From positions 1 to 45,768 of the forward strand of contig JAHBZL010000040.1 of assembly GCA_019635485.1 (NCBI GenBank): DNA of 45,768 nt, in the 5' to 3' direction. The notes beneath the pieces were generated by a model, which ran no database searches, was not told the DNA's origin, and saw only the letters and a list, made by a program, of their open reading frames with translations. The translations under genes were made by a program, and so were the position numbers. Position 1 is the stretch's first letter, and each line of letters begins with the position of its first letter. Below are positions 22,704 through 31,864 of the stretch, in pieces. Source of the DNA: Piscinibacter sp. GTDB taxonomy: Bacteria; Pseudomonadota; Gammaproteobacteria; Burkholderiales; Burkholderiaceae_C.

Positions 22704-25550
22704 TCAGGCGATGCGGCGTGTCTCGCCGTCGCCGAACAGGTTCGCCGTGCAGCGGCCGCACAGCGTCGGGTGGGCCGCGTCGTGGCCGACGTCGTCGCGC
22801 CAGTGCCAGCAGCGCTCGCACTTGGTCGCGGCCGACGGCGTCACGGCGACCGCCAGCGCCGGGCCTTCGGCCAGCGCGGCCCGCGAGGTGATCGTCACGA
22901 AGCGCAGGTCATCGCCGAGCGAGGCCAGCAGCGCGTGATCGTCCCCGTCGGCGGAGATCGTCAGGTCGGCCTGCAGCGACGAGCCGACGCGGCCGTCGGC
23001 GCGCACCGCCTCGATCTCCTTGTTGGCGAGGTCGCGGATCGCGCGCAAGCGCGCCCACCGGGCCAGCAGGGCCTCGTCCGGCGTCTCGAACTTCCACCAG
23101 GTCTCGGTGAAGATCGACGGCGAGGTGCCCGGCGCGAACACCTGCCAGGCCTCCTCGGCGGTGAAGCTGAGGAACGGCGCCATCCAGCGCAGCATCGCGT
23201 GCGTCAGCTGCCACAGCACCGTCTGCGCCGAACGGCGCGCGAGCGACTTCGGCGCGGTGGTGTAGAGCCGGTCCTTCAGCACGTCGAGGTAGAACGCACC
23301 CAGGTCCTCGCTGCAGAACACCTGCAGCTTCGCGACCACCGGGTGGAACTCGTAGACCTCGTAGTGGCGCAGCACCTCTTCCTGGAACTGGGCTGCGCGC
23401 GCCAGCGCCCAGCGATCGATCTCGAACAGCTGGTCTGCGGGCACGGCATCGCGGGCCGGGTCGAAGTCGCTGGTGTTCGCGAGCAGGAAGCGCAGCGTGT
23501 TGCGGATGCGCCGGTAGGCGTCGACCACGCGCGCCAGGATCTTGTCGTCGCCGGCGATGTCGCCCGAGTAGTCGGAGGCCGCGACCCAGAGCCGGATGAT
23601 CTCGGCGCCGAGCTTCTTGCTCACGTCCTGCGGGTCGATGCCGTTGCCGAGCGACTTGCTCATCTTGCGGCCCTGGCTGTCGACCGTGAAGCCGTGCGTC
23701 AGCAGGCCGCGGTAGGGCGCGCGGCCCTCCAGCGCGCAGGCGATCAGCAGCGAGGAGTGGAACCAGCCGCGGTGCTGGTCGTGGCCTTCGAGGTACAGGT
23801 CGGCCTCCGGGCCGCTGGCGTGGTGGCCCTCCGGATGCGTGCCGCGCAGCACGTGCCAGAAGGTCGAGCCCGAGTCGAACCACACCTCCAGGATGTCGCT
23901 GCTCTTGGTGTAGTGCGGCGCGTCCGCGGCGCCGAGGATCTCCTCCACCGTCGCGCGGCTCCAGGCCTCGATGCCGCCGGCCTCCACGATGTCGGCCGCG
24001 CGGTCCAGGATCTCCATCGTGCGCGGGTGCAGTTCGCCAGTCTCCTTGTGCAGGAAGAAGGGCAGCGGCACGCCCCAGCTGCGCTGCCGGCTGATGCACC
24101 AGTCGGGCCGGTTGGCGATCATGTCGCGCAGCCGCGCCCGCCCGTTCTCCGGGTAGAAGCCGGTCGCGTCGATCGCCTCCAGGGCCATCTGGCGCAGCGT
24201 CTTCGGCGCCTTGTCCTTCGTGAAGACACCTTCGCCCGCGTCCATGCGCACGAACCACTGCGCGGCGGCGCGGTAGATCACCGGGCTCTTGTGGCGCCAG
24301 CAGTGCGGGTAGCTGTGGGTGATGGTCTCGGTGGCGAACAGCCGCCCGGCGTTCTTCAGCGCCTCGATGATCACCGGCGCGGCCTTCCAGATGCCCATGC
24401 CGCCGAACAGCGGGAAGTCGGCCGCGTAGGCGCCGTGGCCCTGCACCGGGTTGAGGATCTCGTCCGGCTTCATCCCGTGCGCGAGGCAGGAGTTGAAGTC
24501 GTCCAGGCCGTAGGCCGGCGAACTGTGCACGATGCCGGTGCCGTCCTCGGCGGTCGCGTAGTCGGCCAGGTAGACCGGCGAGAGCCGGTCGTAGCCGGGG
24601 TCGACGTGCGCGAGCGGGTGGCGGAAGTTGATCCCGCCGAGCTTCTCGCCCGGTGTCGTCGCGACGACGCGGCCCTGCTGGCCGTAACGCTCGAGGCACT
24701 TCTCGACCAGCGTCGCGGCCAGCACGAGCAAGCCGCGCTCGGTGTCGACGAGTGCGTATTCCAGCGCCGGGTTCAGGTTCAACGCCTGGTTGGCGGGCAG
24801 CGTCCAGGCCGTGGTGGTCCAGATGACGGCGAAGGCGTCCTTGTCCAGGCGCGGCAGGCCGAACGCGGTGGCGAGCCGGTCGGGCTCGGCGCAGAGGAAG
24901 CCGACGTCGACGGTGCTGCTCTTCTTGTCGGCGTACTCGATCTCGAACTCGGCCAGCGACGAGCCGCAGTCGAAGCACCAGTACACCGGCTTGAGTCCGC
25001 GGTAGACGAAGCCGCGCTCGATGACACGCTTGAAGGCGCGGATCTCGCCGGCCTCGTTGCGCGGGTCCATCGTCGCGTAGCGGTGCGCCCAGTCGCCCAG
25101 CACGCCCAGGCGCTTGAAGTCGGCCATCTGCAGCGCGATCTGCTCGGTGGCGTAGGCGCGGCTCTTCGCCTGCATCTCGTCGCGGCTCAGGTGGCGGCCG
25201 TGTTTCTTCTCGATCGCGTTCTCGATCGGCAGGCCGTGGCAGTCCCAGCCCGGCACGTACTGCGCGTCGAAGCCCGCCAGCTGGCGCGCCTTGACGATCA
25301 TGTCCTTGAGCACCTTGTTGACCGCGTGCCCCATGTGGATCTGGCCGTTCGCGTACGGCGGGCCATCGTGCAGCACGAACAGCGGCGCCCCGTGGCGCGC
25401 GTCGCGCAGCTTCTTGTACAGCCCCTGGTCCTCCCAGGCCTTGACCCAGCCCGGCTCGCGCTTGGGCAGGTCGCCGCGCATCGGGAACGGCGTGTCGGGA
25501 AGATTCAGCGTCGATCGGTAGTCGACGGCGTCGGCGGTCTTGTCGTTCAT
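22704..25550 (-). CDS. ileS: Isoleucyl-tRNA synthetase
   Basis: IleS charges tRNA-Ile with isoleucine. The 948-residue protein has the class I signatures HMGH at 72-75 (in [13 protein letters not shown]) and KMSKS at 629-633. [10 protein letters not shown] lies in the catalytic core, and WWSQ-type editing-domain segments lie between. The C-terminal zinc finger is present as [10 protein letters not shown] followed by CGRC, as in the bacterial-type (mupirocin-sensitive) enzyme. The start [18 protein letters not shown] is the normal family opening. It follows ribF after 200 bases. That spacer holds no gene, only a GC-rich leader without clear structure. Confidence 0.97.
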   Translation of the reverse strand: MNDKTADAVDYRSTLNLPDTPFPMRGDLPKREPGWVKAWEDQGLYKKLRDARHGAPLFVLHDGPPYANGQIHMGHAVNKVLKDMIVKARQLAGFDAQYVPGWDCHGLPIENAIEKKHGRHLSRDEMQAKSRAYATEQIALQMADFKRLGVLGDWAHRYATMDPRNEAGEIRAFKRVIERGFVYRGLKPVYWCFDCGSSLAEFEIEYADKKSSTVDVGFLCAEPDRLATAFGLPRLDKDAFAVIWTTTAWTLPANQALNLNPALEYALVDTERGLLVLAATLVEKCLERYGQQGRVVATTPGEKLGGINFRHPLAHVDPGYDRLSPVYLADYATAEDGTGIVHSSPAYGLDDFNSCLAHGMKPDEILNPVQGHGAYAADFPLFGGMGIWKAAPVIIEALKNAGRLFATETITHSYPHCWRHKSPVIYRAAAQWFVRMDAGEGVFTKDKAPKTLRQMALEAIDATGFYPENGRARLRDMIANRPDWCISRQRSWGVPLPFFLHKETGELHPRTMEILDRAADIVEAGGIEAWSRATVEEILGAADAPHYTKSSDILEVWFDSGSTFWHVLRGTHPEGHHASGPEADLYLEGHDQHRGWFHSSLLIACALEGRAPYRGLLTHGFTVDSQGRKMSKSLGNGIDPQDVSKKLGAEIIRLWVAASDYSGDIAGDDKILARVVDAYRRIRNTLRFLLANTSDFDPARDAVPADQLFEIDRWALARAAQFQEEVLRHYEVYEFHPVVAKLQVFCSEDLGAFYLDVLKDRLYTTAPKSLARRSAQTVLWQLTHAMLRWMAPFLSFTAEEAWQVFAPGTSPSIFTETWWKFETPDEALLARWARLRAIRDLANKEIEAVRADGRVGSSLQADLTISADGDDHALLASLGDDLRFVTITSRAALAEGPALAVAVTPSAATKCERCWHWRDDVGHDAAHPTLCGRCTANLFGDGETRRIA

Positions 25551-25750
25551 GGCAAACGCGCACCGGTCAGGCGCGCCGGATCGGGACGGGCCGGCGCGTC
25601 GCGCGCGCGCCGGGGCTCGCTAGGGACGCGGCGAGCGCTGAATTCGGTCGCGCGTGGTCTGCCGGCGCAGCGCGGCGTGTCCGTGCGTGAAGGGCGGCGG
25701 CAGGGGGCACGTGGCCATGCGGCGCATTCTACCGGGGCGGCCCGGCGGCC

Positions 25751-26713
25751 TCAGGAGCGCTCGGCGAAGTAGGCGCGCGCCTGGTCCACGTCGTGCTGGA
25801 TCGCCTCGCGCAGCGCCTCCAGCCCGTCGTAGCGCGCCTCGTCCCGCAGCTTGTGCAGCAGTTCGACGCGCACGATCTTTCCGTACGCGCCTTCCCTGCC
25901 GAGCGCCGCCGGCCAGTCCAGGCAGTGCACTTCGAGCAGCACGCGGCCGCTGTCCTCGACCGTCGGACGCCGGCCGAGGCTCGCGACCCCCGGCACCGGC
26001 CCGTCGGCCAGGCCGTGCGTCTGCACGACGAAGATGCCCAGCGCGGCCGGCTTGGGATGCGAGAAGCCGAGGTTCAGCGTGGCAAAGCCGAGTTCGCGCC
26101 CGAGCTTGCGGCCGTGCCGCACGTGGCCGCTGATGCTGTAGGGACGGCCGAGCAGCATCGCCGCCGTGCCCATGTCGCCGCGCACCAGGGCGTCGCGCAC
26201 CGCCGAGCTCGAGACGCGCAGGCCGTGCACCTCGTAGCTCAGCATGCGCGCGACGTCGAAGCCGGCGGCAGCCCCGGCCGCGTCGAGCATCGCGTAGTCG
26301 CCGGCGCGCCGGGCGCCGAAGCGGAAATCGTCGCCGACCAGCACGACCTTTGCGCCCAGGCCGCGCACCAGCACGTCATCGATGAAGGCCTGCGGCGGCT
26401 GCGCGGCAAAGGCGCGGTCGAAGCGCAGCACGATCGCCTGGTCGACGCCGCAACGCTCCAGCTCGCCGAGCTTGTCGCGCAGCGTCGCGATGCGCGCCGG
26501 CGCCGTCTCCGGCTTGCCCGCCAGCACCGCGAAGTAGTCGCGCGGGTGCGGTTCGAACGTCATCACGCAGGCCGGCAGGCCGCGGTGCCGGGCCTCCGAG
26601 CGCAGCAGCGCCAGCATGGCCTGGTGGCCGCGGTGCACGCCGTCGAAGTTGCCGATGGTCAGCGCGCAGGCGGCGGCGATGCCCGGGTGGTGGAAGCCGC
26701 GGAAGACTCGCAT
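25751..26713 (-). CDS. ribF: Bifunctional riboflavin kinase/FMN adenylyltransferase
   Basis: RibF phosphorylates riboflavin to FMN and adenylates FMN to FAD. The 320-residue protein has the N-terminal nucleotidyltransferase motif TIGNFDGVHRGHQAML and FDRAFAAQPPQAFIDDVL. The C-terminal riboflavin-kinase domain begins GRPYSISGHVRHGRKLGRE, with FATLNL and the GVASLGRRPTVEDSG segment. The length is normal. It is in the typical ribF-ileS order, 9 bases downstream of rsuA. No FMN riboswitch is visible upstream. Confidence 0.96.
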   Translation of the reverse strand: MRVFRGFHHPGIAAACALTIGNFDGVHRGHQAMLALLRSEARHRGLPACVMTFEPHPRDYFAVLAGKPETAPARIATLRDKLGELERCGVDQAIVLRFDRAFAAQPPQAFIDDVLVRGLGAKVVLVGDDFRFGARRAGDYAMLDAAGAAAGFDVARMLSYEVHGLRVSSSAVRDALVRGDMGTAAMLLGRPYSISGHVRHGRKLGRELGFATLNLGFSHPKPAALGIFVVQTHGLADGPVPGVASLGRRPTVEDSGRVLLEVHCLDWPAALGREGAYGKIVRVELLHKLRDEARYDGLEALREAIQHDVDQARAYFAERS

Positions 26714-26722
26714 GGCCCGTGA

Positions 26723-27427
26723 TTATCCGGGCGCCGCCTCGACCGCCTCGGGCGAGTCCAGCCAGCACCACTGGCCCGGCGCGAGGCCGGCCGGAAGGAC
26801 GAGCGCACCGAACGCGCTGCGGTGCAGCGCCTCGACGCGGTTGCCGGCCGCCGCGACCATGCGCTTGACCTGGTGGTAGCGGCCCTCGGTGAGCGTCAGC
26901 CGCAGGGTCCGCGCGCCGGTCGCCTCGCAGGCGGCAGCACGCACCGGCGCCGGGTCGTCGTCGAGCACGACGCCATCGCGCAGGGCCGCGACCTGGGCGT
27001 CGTCGACCGGGTGTTTCGTCGTCACCTCGTAGACCTTGGGCAGGTGGCGCTTCGGCGAGGTCCAGCGGTGGATCAGCGCGCCGTCGTCGGTGAGCAGCAG
27101 CACGCCGGTGGTGTCCTCGTCGAGCCGGCCGACAGGCTGCACGCTGCGCGTGCGCAGCGGCGCCGGCAGCAGGCCGAGAACGCTCGGGTGGTGGCGCGGC
27201 TTCTGCGAGCACTCGTAGCCGGCCGGCTTGTGCAGCAGGATCAGCGCCTTCTCGTGCACCGGCCAGTCGACGCCGCGCACGGTCAGCACCAGGCCCGGCG
27301 GTGCGACGTCCTCGAAGGGGTCGTCGCAAGTCCGCGTGCCGAGCCGTACATGGCCCGAGGCGACCAGACCCTCGCACTCGCGACGCGTGCCGAAGCCTTG
27401 TGTGAAGAGCAGCCGGGCGAGCTGCAT
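26723..27427 (-). CDS. rsuA: 16S rRNA pseudouridine-516 synthase RsuA
   Basis: This 234-residue RNA-modifying enzyme has an N-terminal S4 domain (RLLFTQGFGTRRECEGLVASG) and a RsuA/RluB-type catalytic domain. KALILLHKPAGYECS opens the core, QPVGRLDEDTTGVLLLTDDG carries the catalytic aspartate, and EGRYHQVKRMVAAAGNRVEAL is the closing motif. The KHPVDD segment also fits the 16S U516 enzyme rather than RluE. The start codon shares one base with the stop of the P1 peptidase gene. The frame is open far upstream, but only as a shadow of that gene. Confidence 0.92.
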   Translation of the reverse strand: MQLARLLFTQGFGTRRECEGLVASGHVRLGTRTCDDPFEDVAPPGLVLTVRGVDWPVHEKALILLHKPAGYECSQKPRHHPSVLGLLPAPLRTRSVQPVGRLDEDTTGVLLLTDDGALIHRWTSPKRHLPKVYEVTTKHPVDDAQVAALRDGVVLDDDPAPVRAAACEATGARTLRLTLTEGRYHQVKRMVAAAGNRVEALHRSAFGALVLPAGLAPGQWCWLDSPEAVEAAPG

Positions 27428-28395
27428 CAGGGCACCAGGTCGGCTGCGGCCGGCAGCCCGGGCAGCGCGACGGCGGCACGCACCGCGCGCAGCACGGCAC
27501 GCGCCGTGACCTCCGCGGCCAGCGCCCCCAGCAGCGTGGTGTTCGCGGATCGGCCCGTGGCGCCGGTGCCGAGCGCGAACAGCGTGTCGCCGTCGCCCAT
27601 CGTGTGCACCGGGTTGATGCTGCGTGCCAGGCCGTCGTGGGCCATCTGCGCGATCTTGTTGGCCTGGGCCTTGGTCAGCACGGCGTCGGTGGCGATCACG
27701 CCGATCGTCGTCGCGCCGCCGGGCTGGGACGGCGCAGGCAGTTCGCCGCGCAGCAGCGCGCCCAGCGTGCCCAGCAGGCGCGTGCCGTCCGTACTGCGGG
27801 CACCGGCGACCGGTGCGCCGCCCGTTGGGTCGACCACGTCGCCGAGCGCGTTCACGGCGATGAGTGCCCCCACGGTGATGCCCTGCACGCTGATCGAAGC
27901 GCTGCCGAGGCCACCCTTCATCGCCCGCTGGATGCCGAACAGCTTGCCGACCGTCGCACCGGCGCCGGCGCCGACGTTGCCCTGCGCGGACGGCGCGCGC
28001 TCGGCGGACGCACAGGCCGCGTAGCCGGCCGCGGCATCGGGCCGGATCGCCGGGTCGCCGACCCACAGGTCGAACAGGATCGCCGCCGGCACGATCGGCA
28101 CGCGCGCCGGGCCGACGGGCACCCCGATGCCCTGTTCCTCGAGCCAGCGCATCACGCCGCCCGCCGCGTCGAGGCCGTAGGCGCTGCCGCCGGACAGCAG
28201 CACTGCGTGCACGACCTCGACGGCGTTCAGCGGGGAGAGCAGTTCGGTCTCGCGCGTGCCGGGCGAGGCGCCGCGCACATCGACACCGCCGACCGCACCG
28301 CCCTCGACACGCACCACCGTGCACCCGGTGGGTCGGCGCGTGTCGGTGTGGTGGCCGACACGCACGCCGGCGACGTCGGTGATCGAGTCGTTCAT
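27427..28395 (-). CDS. P1-family (DmpA/BapA-like) N-terminal-nucleophile peptidase
   Basis: The protein has 322 residues and belongs to peptidase family P1/S58. Members cleave themselves and then act as aminopeptidases or beta-peptidyl hydrolases. Family segments are ITDVAGVRVGHHTDTRRPTGCTVV, TELLSPLNAVEVVHAVLLSGGSA split over two strands, GNVGAGAGATVGKL and GGLGSASI. The probable self-cleavage point is before the threonines in GGATTIGVIATDA (about 226-237), where DmpA has Gly-Ser. No signal peptide is present. Substrate unknown. It overlaps rsuA by one base (TGATG), so the two are probably cotranscribed. Confidence 0.86.
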   Translation of the reverse strand: MNDSITDVAGVRVGHHTDTRRPTGCTVVRVEGGAVGGVDVRGASPGTRETELLSPLNAVEVVHAVLLSGGSAYGLDAAGGVMRWLEEQGIGVPVGPARVPIVPAAILFDLWVGDPAIRPDAAAGYAACASAERAPSAQGNVGAGAGATVGKLFGIQRAMKGGLGSASISVQGITVGALIAVNALGDVVDPTGGAPVAGARSTDGTRLLGTLGALLRGELPAPSQPGGATTIGVIATDAVLTKAQANKIAQMAHDGLARSINPVHTMGDGDTLFALGTGATGRSANTTLLGALAAEVTARAVLRAVRAAVALPGLPAAADLVP

Positions 28396-28438
28396 GCCGG
28401 CATCGTAGCCGGCATCCTGGTTGCCTGAAGCGGCTGGC

Positions 28439-29554
28439 TCAGGCGAACACGCCGGCCGTGTCCTGCATGCGCGAAGAGACCTCGCCGAGGTGGTGCAGCG
28501 TGTCGCCGAAGGTCATCTCGAGCACCGTCAGGCGCTTGAAGTAGTGGCTCGCGATGTACTCGTCGGTCACGCCGATGCCGCCGTGCAGTTGGATGCACTG
28601 CTGGCCGACGAAGCGCATCGACTGCCCGAGCTGCACCTTGGACTGCGACAGCGCACGGCGCCGCGCCGGGGTTGCCTCGCCGAGCTTGAGGCTGGCGAAG
28701 TAGCTCATCGAGCGCGCCAGCTCGAGCTGCATCTTCACGTCGGCCATGCGGTGGCGCAGTGCCTGGAAGCTGCCGATCGCGACGCCGAACTGCTTGCGTG
28801 TGTTCAGGTACTCGGCCGTCACCGCCACCAGCCTGTCCATCGCGCCGACCGCCTCCGCGCACACCGCCGCGATGCCGACATCGACGGCCTGCTCGAGCAG
28901 GGCGGTGCCGTCGGCGGTGATCAGGGCCGCCGGCGTGGCCTTCAGGGTGATTTCCGCGGCGCGTGCGCCGTCCTGCGTCGGATAGCCGCGCACCGCGAGG
29001 CCGGCCGCGCGCTTCTCGACCAGGAACAGGCCGGTGCCCTGCGCCGTGCGCGCCGGCACGACGAAGGCATCGGCCTCGTCGCCGGCCGGCACCACGCTCT
29101 TGGCGCCGTTCAGCGTCCAGGAGCCGCCGTCCTGGCTCGCCTGGGTCTCGACGCGGTCGAGCCGGTAGCGTGCCGCGCGTTCCTGGTGCGCGAGCACGAT
29201 CAGCGCCGAGGCATCGGCCACCTTCGGCAGCCAGGCCGACTGCAGTGCGGCAGGCGCGGCCGACAGCAGCGTCGGCGCGATCAGCGCACCCTGCGCATAC
29301 GGTGCATTGACCAGGCCGCGGCCGAGCTCCTCATTGACCACCATCGCCTCGATGGCACCGAAGCCGAGGCCGCCGTGCGCCTCGGGCACGGCCAGGCCGG
29401 TCAGGCCGAGCTCGGCGAGCTCGGCGTAGACCGGCCGCGTGAAGCCGCCGGCCTTCGCCAGGCCGTGTCGGCGCTCGAACGAGAAACCCTTCTCGACCCA
29501 GCGCGCGACGGCGTCGCGCAGGGATTGCTGATCGTCGGTGAAGTCAAAATCCAT
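28439..29554 (-). CDS. Acyl-CoA dehydrogenase, PimD-type small subunit
   Basis: This 371-residue FAD-dependent acyl-CoA dehydrogenase-like protein opens MDFDFTDDQQSLRDAVARWVEK and contains AELGLTGLAVPEAHGG, the middle-domain WTLNGAKSVVPAGDEAD and the C-terminal KQFGVAIGSFQALRHRMAD and CIQLHGGIGVTDEY. It resembles PimD of the pimelate operon of Rhodopseudomonas. In the last helix the usual GG-x-N-E-x with catalytic Glu is replaced by FGDTLHHL, so catalysis may need the partner subunit. It starts one base after the stop of the PimC-like gene, implying a heteromeric enzyme. The substrate, a dicarboxylic or other acyl-CoA, is not determined. Confidence 0.88.
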   Translation of the reverse strand: MDFDFTDDQQSLRDAVARWVEKGFSFERRHGLAKAGGFTRPVYAELAELGLTGLAVPEAHGGLGFGAIEAMVVNEELGRGLVNAPYAQGALIAPTLLSAAPAALQSAWLPKVADASALIVLAHQERAARYRLDRVETQASQDGGSWTLNGAKSVVPAGDEADAFVVPARTAQGTGLFLVEKRAAGLAVRGYPTQDGARAAEITLKATPAALITADGTALLEQAVDVGIAAVCAEAVGAMDRLVAVTAEYLNTRKQFGVAIGSFQALRHRMADVKMQLELARSMSYFASLKLGEATPARRRALSQSKVQLGQSMRFVGQQCIQLHGGIGVTDEYIASHYFKRLTVLEMTFGDTLHHLGEVSSRMQDTAGVFA

Positions 29555-29555
29555 G

Positions 29556-30737
29556 TCAGCTCCCCAGCACCGTCTGGGCCACGATGTTGCGCTGAACTTC
29601 GTTGGACCCGCCGTAGATCGTCGTCTTGCGGTAGTTGAAGTAGGTCGAGGCGAGCGGCGCGCAGTGCGCCGCGCCGACCTGGTCGCCCTGCCAGCCGGCC
29701 TCCATCGCCTCGCGGATGAAGGGCACGGCGTAGGGCCCGGCGGCCAGCATCATCAGCTCGGTGTAGCGCTGCTGGATCTCGCTGCCGCGGATCTTCAGCA
29801 GCCCGGCGACGTCGAGCGACTGCTTGCCGCTCTTCTCGGCTGACAGCACGCGCAGCACCATCATCTCGAGCGCGACGACGTCGACCTCCAGCTTCGCGAT
29901 CTCGTCGCGGAAGCGCGTGTCCTCGTAGACGCCCTCGGCTTTCGCGATGCGCTTGAGCCGCTCGAGCTCGCGCTTGGCGCGGTTCACGTCGGCGATGTTG
30001 GTGCGTTCGTGGGCCAGCAGGTACTTGGCGTAGGTCCAGCCCTTGTTCTCCTCGCCGACCAGGTTGTCGGCCGGGACCTCGACGTTGTCGAACCAGACCT
30101 CGTTCACCTCGTGGCCGCCGTCCAGCATGATGATCGGGCGCACGCTGACGCCCGGGCTCTTCATGTCGATCAGCAGGAAGCTGATGCCGGTCTGCGGCTT
30201 GCCCTCGTTGCTGGTGCGCACGAGACAGAAGATCCAGTCGCCGTACTGGCCGAGCGTGGTCCAGGTCTTCTGGCCGTTGACGATGTAGTAGTCGCCGCGC
30301 CGCTCCGCACGGCATTTCACCGACGCCAGATCGGAACCCGAGCCCGGCTCGCTGTAGCCCTGGCTCCACCACACCTCGCCGCTCATGATGCCGGGCAGGT
30401 GGCGGCGCTGTTGCTCGGGGCTGCCGAAGGCCATGATCACCGGGGCCACCATCACCGGCCCGAACGGGATCACGCGCGGCGCCCCGGCCAGCGCGCATTC
30501 CTCCTCGAACAGGTGGCGCTGCACGGCGTTCCAGCCCGGCCCGCCGAACTGCTTCGGCCAGGCCCAGCCGTGCCAGCCCTTCTTGCCGAGGATCTTGGCC
30601 CAGCGCTGCATGTCCTCGCGCGTCAGGTGCAGCGCGTTGTGCACCTTGTGGCTGATGTCCTTGGGCAGGTTCTCGGCGACCCAGGCACGGATCTCCTGGC
30701 GGAACGCCTGTTCCTCGGGCGTGAAATTCAGGTCCAT
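29556..30737 (-). CDS. Acyl-CoA dehydrogenase, PimC-type large subunit
   Basis: This 393-residue acyl-CoA dehydrogenase has a complete set of motifs: MDLNFTPEEQAFRQEIRAW, WHGWAWPKQFGGPGW, the flavin-binding QGYSEPGSGSDLASV, NGQKTWTTLGQYGDW and the C-terminal YGGSNEVQRNIVAQTVLG carrying the catalytic glutamate. It matches PimC-type large subunits. An AGGGAGA ribosome-binding site precedes the ATG. It is first in a two-gene operon with the PimD-like gene and has a perfect 12-bp palindrome in its promoter region. A role in beta-oxidation of a medium-chain or dicarboxylic acyl-CoA is inferred from the family. Confidence 0.93.
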   Translation of the reverse strand: MDLNFTPEEQAFRQEIRAWVAENLPKDISHKVHNALHLTREDMQRWAKILGKKGWHGWAWPKQFGGPGWNAVQRHLFEEECALAGAPRVIPFGPVMVAPVIMAFGSPEQQRRHLPGIMSGEVWWSQGYSEPGSGSDLASVKCRAERRGDYYIVNGQKTWTTLGQYGDWIFCLVRTSNEGKPQTGISFLLIDMKSPGVSVRPIIMLDGGHEVNEVWFDNVEVPADNLVGEENKGWTYAKYLLAHERTNIADVNRAKRELERLKRIAKAEGVYEDTRFRDEIAKLEVDVVALEMMVLRVLSAEKSGKQSLDVAGLLKIRGSEIQQRYTELMMLAAGPYAVPFIREAMEAGWQGDQVGAAHCAPLASTYFNYRKTTIYGGSNEVQRNIVAQTVLGS

Positions 30738-30780
30738 CGATGTCTCCCTGGCGACGGCATCGCAGCAGGGGAGCGTTTTA

Positions 30781-30792
30781 GCACGATCGTGC
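30781..30792. promoter_or_regulatory. Palindromic operator candidate upstream of the acyl-CoA dehydrogenases
   Basis: GCACGATCGTGC is a perfect 12-bp palindrome flanked by AT-rich bases, 44 bases upstream of the PimC-like start. On the minus strand a TTGTCA box (30814-30819, 5/6 match to -35) lies just upstream, so the palindrome would overlap the -10/start region and could bind a TetR-type fatty-acid repressor. No such regulator gene is adjacent. Confidence 0.45.
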
Positions 30793-30862
30793 CATTTTGC
30801 TCTGTCTCAGCGGTGACAAAGATCCTGGCAGGACCTTCTGCGATGACCCCGTGGTGGCTTCC

Positions 30863-31312
30863 TCACGGCGTGCGGTTCCGCGCGCGTCGCCGGGGTTGGG
30901 TGGCCTTCCAGGCGTCCCGCACCTGCGCCAGGAATCGCTCGCGGTCGGTGCGCATCGCGTGCACGACTTCCGGAGGCGCATCCGTGTCCGCGTGCGTCGC
31001 CGACCAGACCACCAGATCCACGAGGACCGGTGCCAGGTCGATCCCCTTGTCGGTCAGGCGGTAGACGAAGCGGCGCGCGTCGTCGGCGTCGCGTTCCTTG
31101 CTGACGATCGCATTCGCTTCCAGGCGGGCCAGGCGGTCGGCCAGCACGTTCGTCGCGATGCCTTCCCCGGCCCGCAGGAAATCGTTGAAGGTCTTGCCGC
31201 CCTTGAACATCAGATCGCGCACGATCAGCAAGGTCCACGGGTCGCCGATCACGTCGAGCGCGATGCCGATGGGGCACCCCGACCGCGGCGGCTGCGCCTG
31301 GTTTCTCCGCAC
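30863..31312 (-). CDS. HxlR-family transcriptional regulator
   Basis: This 149-residue winged-helix DNA-binding protein has the HxlR core CPIGIALDVIGDPWTLLIVRD, in which the cysteine and W-T-L-L-I-R-D helix are family hallmarks. KTFNDFLRAGEGIATNVLADRLARLEANAI is the recognition helix region, and RRFVYRLTDKGIDLAPVL the wing and dimer helix. The N-terminal cysteine may sense redox or electrophiles, as in some HxlR members. The C-terminus is a basic tail. It is divergent from a small membrane protein gene, with an operator-like palindrome between them, and probably represses it. There is no gene between it and the PimC-like start (30738-30862). Confidence 0.92.
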   Translation of the reverse strand: MRRNQAQPPRSGCPIGIALDVIGDPWTLLIVRDLMFKGGKTFNDFLRAGEGIATNVLADRLARLEANAIVSKERDADDARRFVYRLTDKGIDLAPVLVDLVVWSATHADTDAPPEVVHAMRTDRERFLAQVRDAWKATQPRRRARNRTP

Positions 31313-31330
31313 GCGGGCATCCTACCAGTT

Positions 31331-31363
31331 CACTTGCATAGTGAAAGTGGATTCGCGTAGGAT
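31331..31363 (+). promoter_or_regulatory. Promoter with HxlR operator candidate
   Basis: CACTTGCATAGTGAAAGTG (31331-31349) is a 19-bp palindrome with one mismatched pair. It overlaps a TTGCAT -35 box (31334-31339). TAGGAT (31358-31363) stands 18 bases downstream as -10, followed by the membrane protein gene at 31404. A second short inverted repeat, CTTGC (31365-31369) and GCAAG (31375-31379), lies after it. Position between the divergent genes suggests autorepression and control of the target by the HxlR protein. Confidence 0.5.
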
Positions 31364-31403
31364 GCTTGCACAACGCAAGTCAACGCACCATCGAACCCGG
31401 ACC

Positions 31404-31817
31404 ATGAAGAAACCCTTCGCGCTGGCGGTGCTCGCCTACCTTGTGCCGACCTTCCTCACCGGATTCCTCTGGCACCTGGTGTTCCTCCACGACGCCTACG
31501 CGCGGCTCGCCATCTACCGGCCGGATCCGGTCATTCCCCTCGGATTCGGCTCGATGCTCGTGCAGGGCCTGCTGTTCGCCTGGGCCTATCCGAGGCTGTT
31601 CGACACCGGCGCCGGTGCATGGAAGCGCAGCGCGCTGCGCGCCGGCGTGTCGTACGCCGCGCTGTCCTGGTCGTTCACGACCCTGGCGGTGTCGGCCAAG
31701 CATCCGATGGCGTCGGTGCCGGAGTACGTCGCGATCGAGACGGCCTTCACGGCGCTGCAGTTCCTGCTGGTCGCTCCGCTGATGGCGCTCGCCTGGCGCG
31801 GACGACTGCAGACCTGA
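31404..31817 (+). CDS. Small four-helix membrane protein
   Basis: This 137-residue protein of unrecognised family has four predicted membrane helices (FALAVLAYLVPTFLTGFLW, FGSMLVQGLLFAWAY, AALSWSFTTLAVSA, FTALQFLLVAPLMALAW) and short loops with HDAYARLAIYR and KHPMASVPEYVAIE. The start is the ATG after the HxlR-type promoter; the frame continues upstream across the hxlR gene only as a shadow. Membrane proteins next to HxlR genes are often detoxification or envelope proteins, but no function can be assigned here. Confidence 0.78.
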   Translation: MKKPFALAVLAYLVPTFLTGFLWHLVFLHDAYARLAIYRPDPVIPLGFGSMLVQGLLFAWAYPRLFDTGAGAWKRSALRAGVSYAALSWSFTTLAVSAKHPMASVPEYVAIETAFTALQFLLVAPLMALAWRGRLQT

Positions 31818-31864
31818 ACTCGCGCCGATGGCCAGGGCGAACCCGGTCCGGCAGGCTCTCGCCT

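Noticed and set aside
25551-25750. Riboswitch or T-box leader before ileS
   Set aside because: No conserved T-box, specifier stem or FMN-element sequence is visible; the spacer is plain GC-rich sequence.
22368-25772. A plus-strand open frame of 1134 codons
   Set aside because: It is a shadow of ileS and the kinase 5' end; no domain or start signal.
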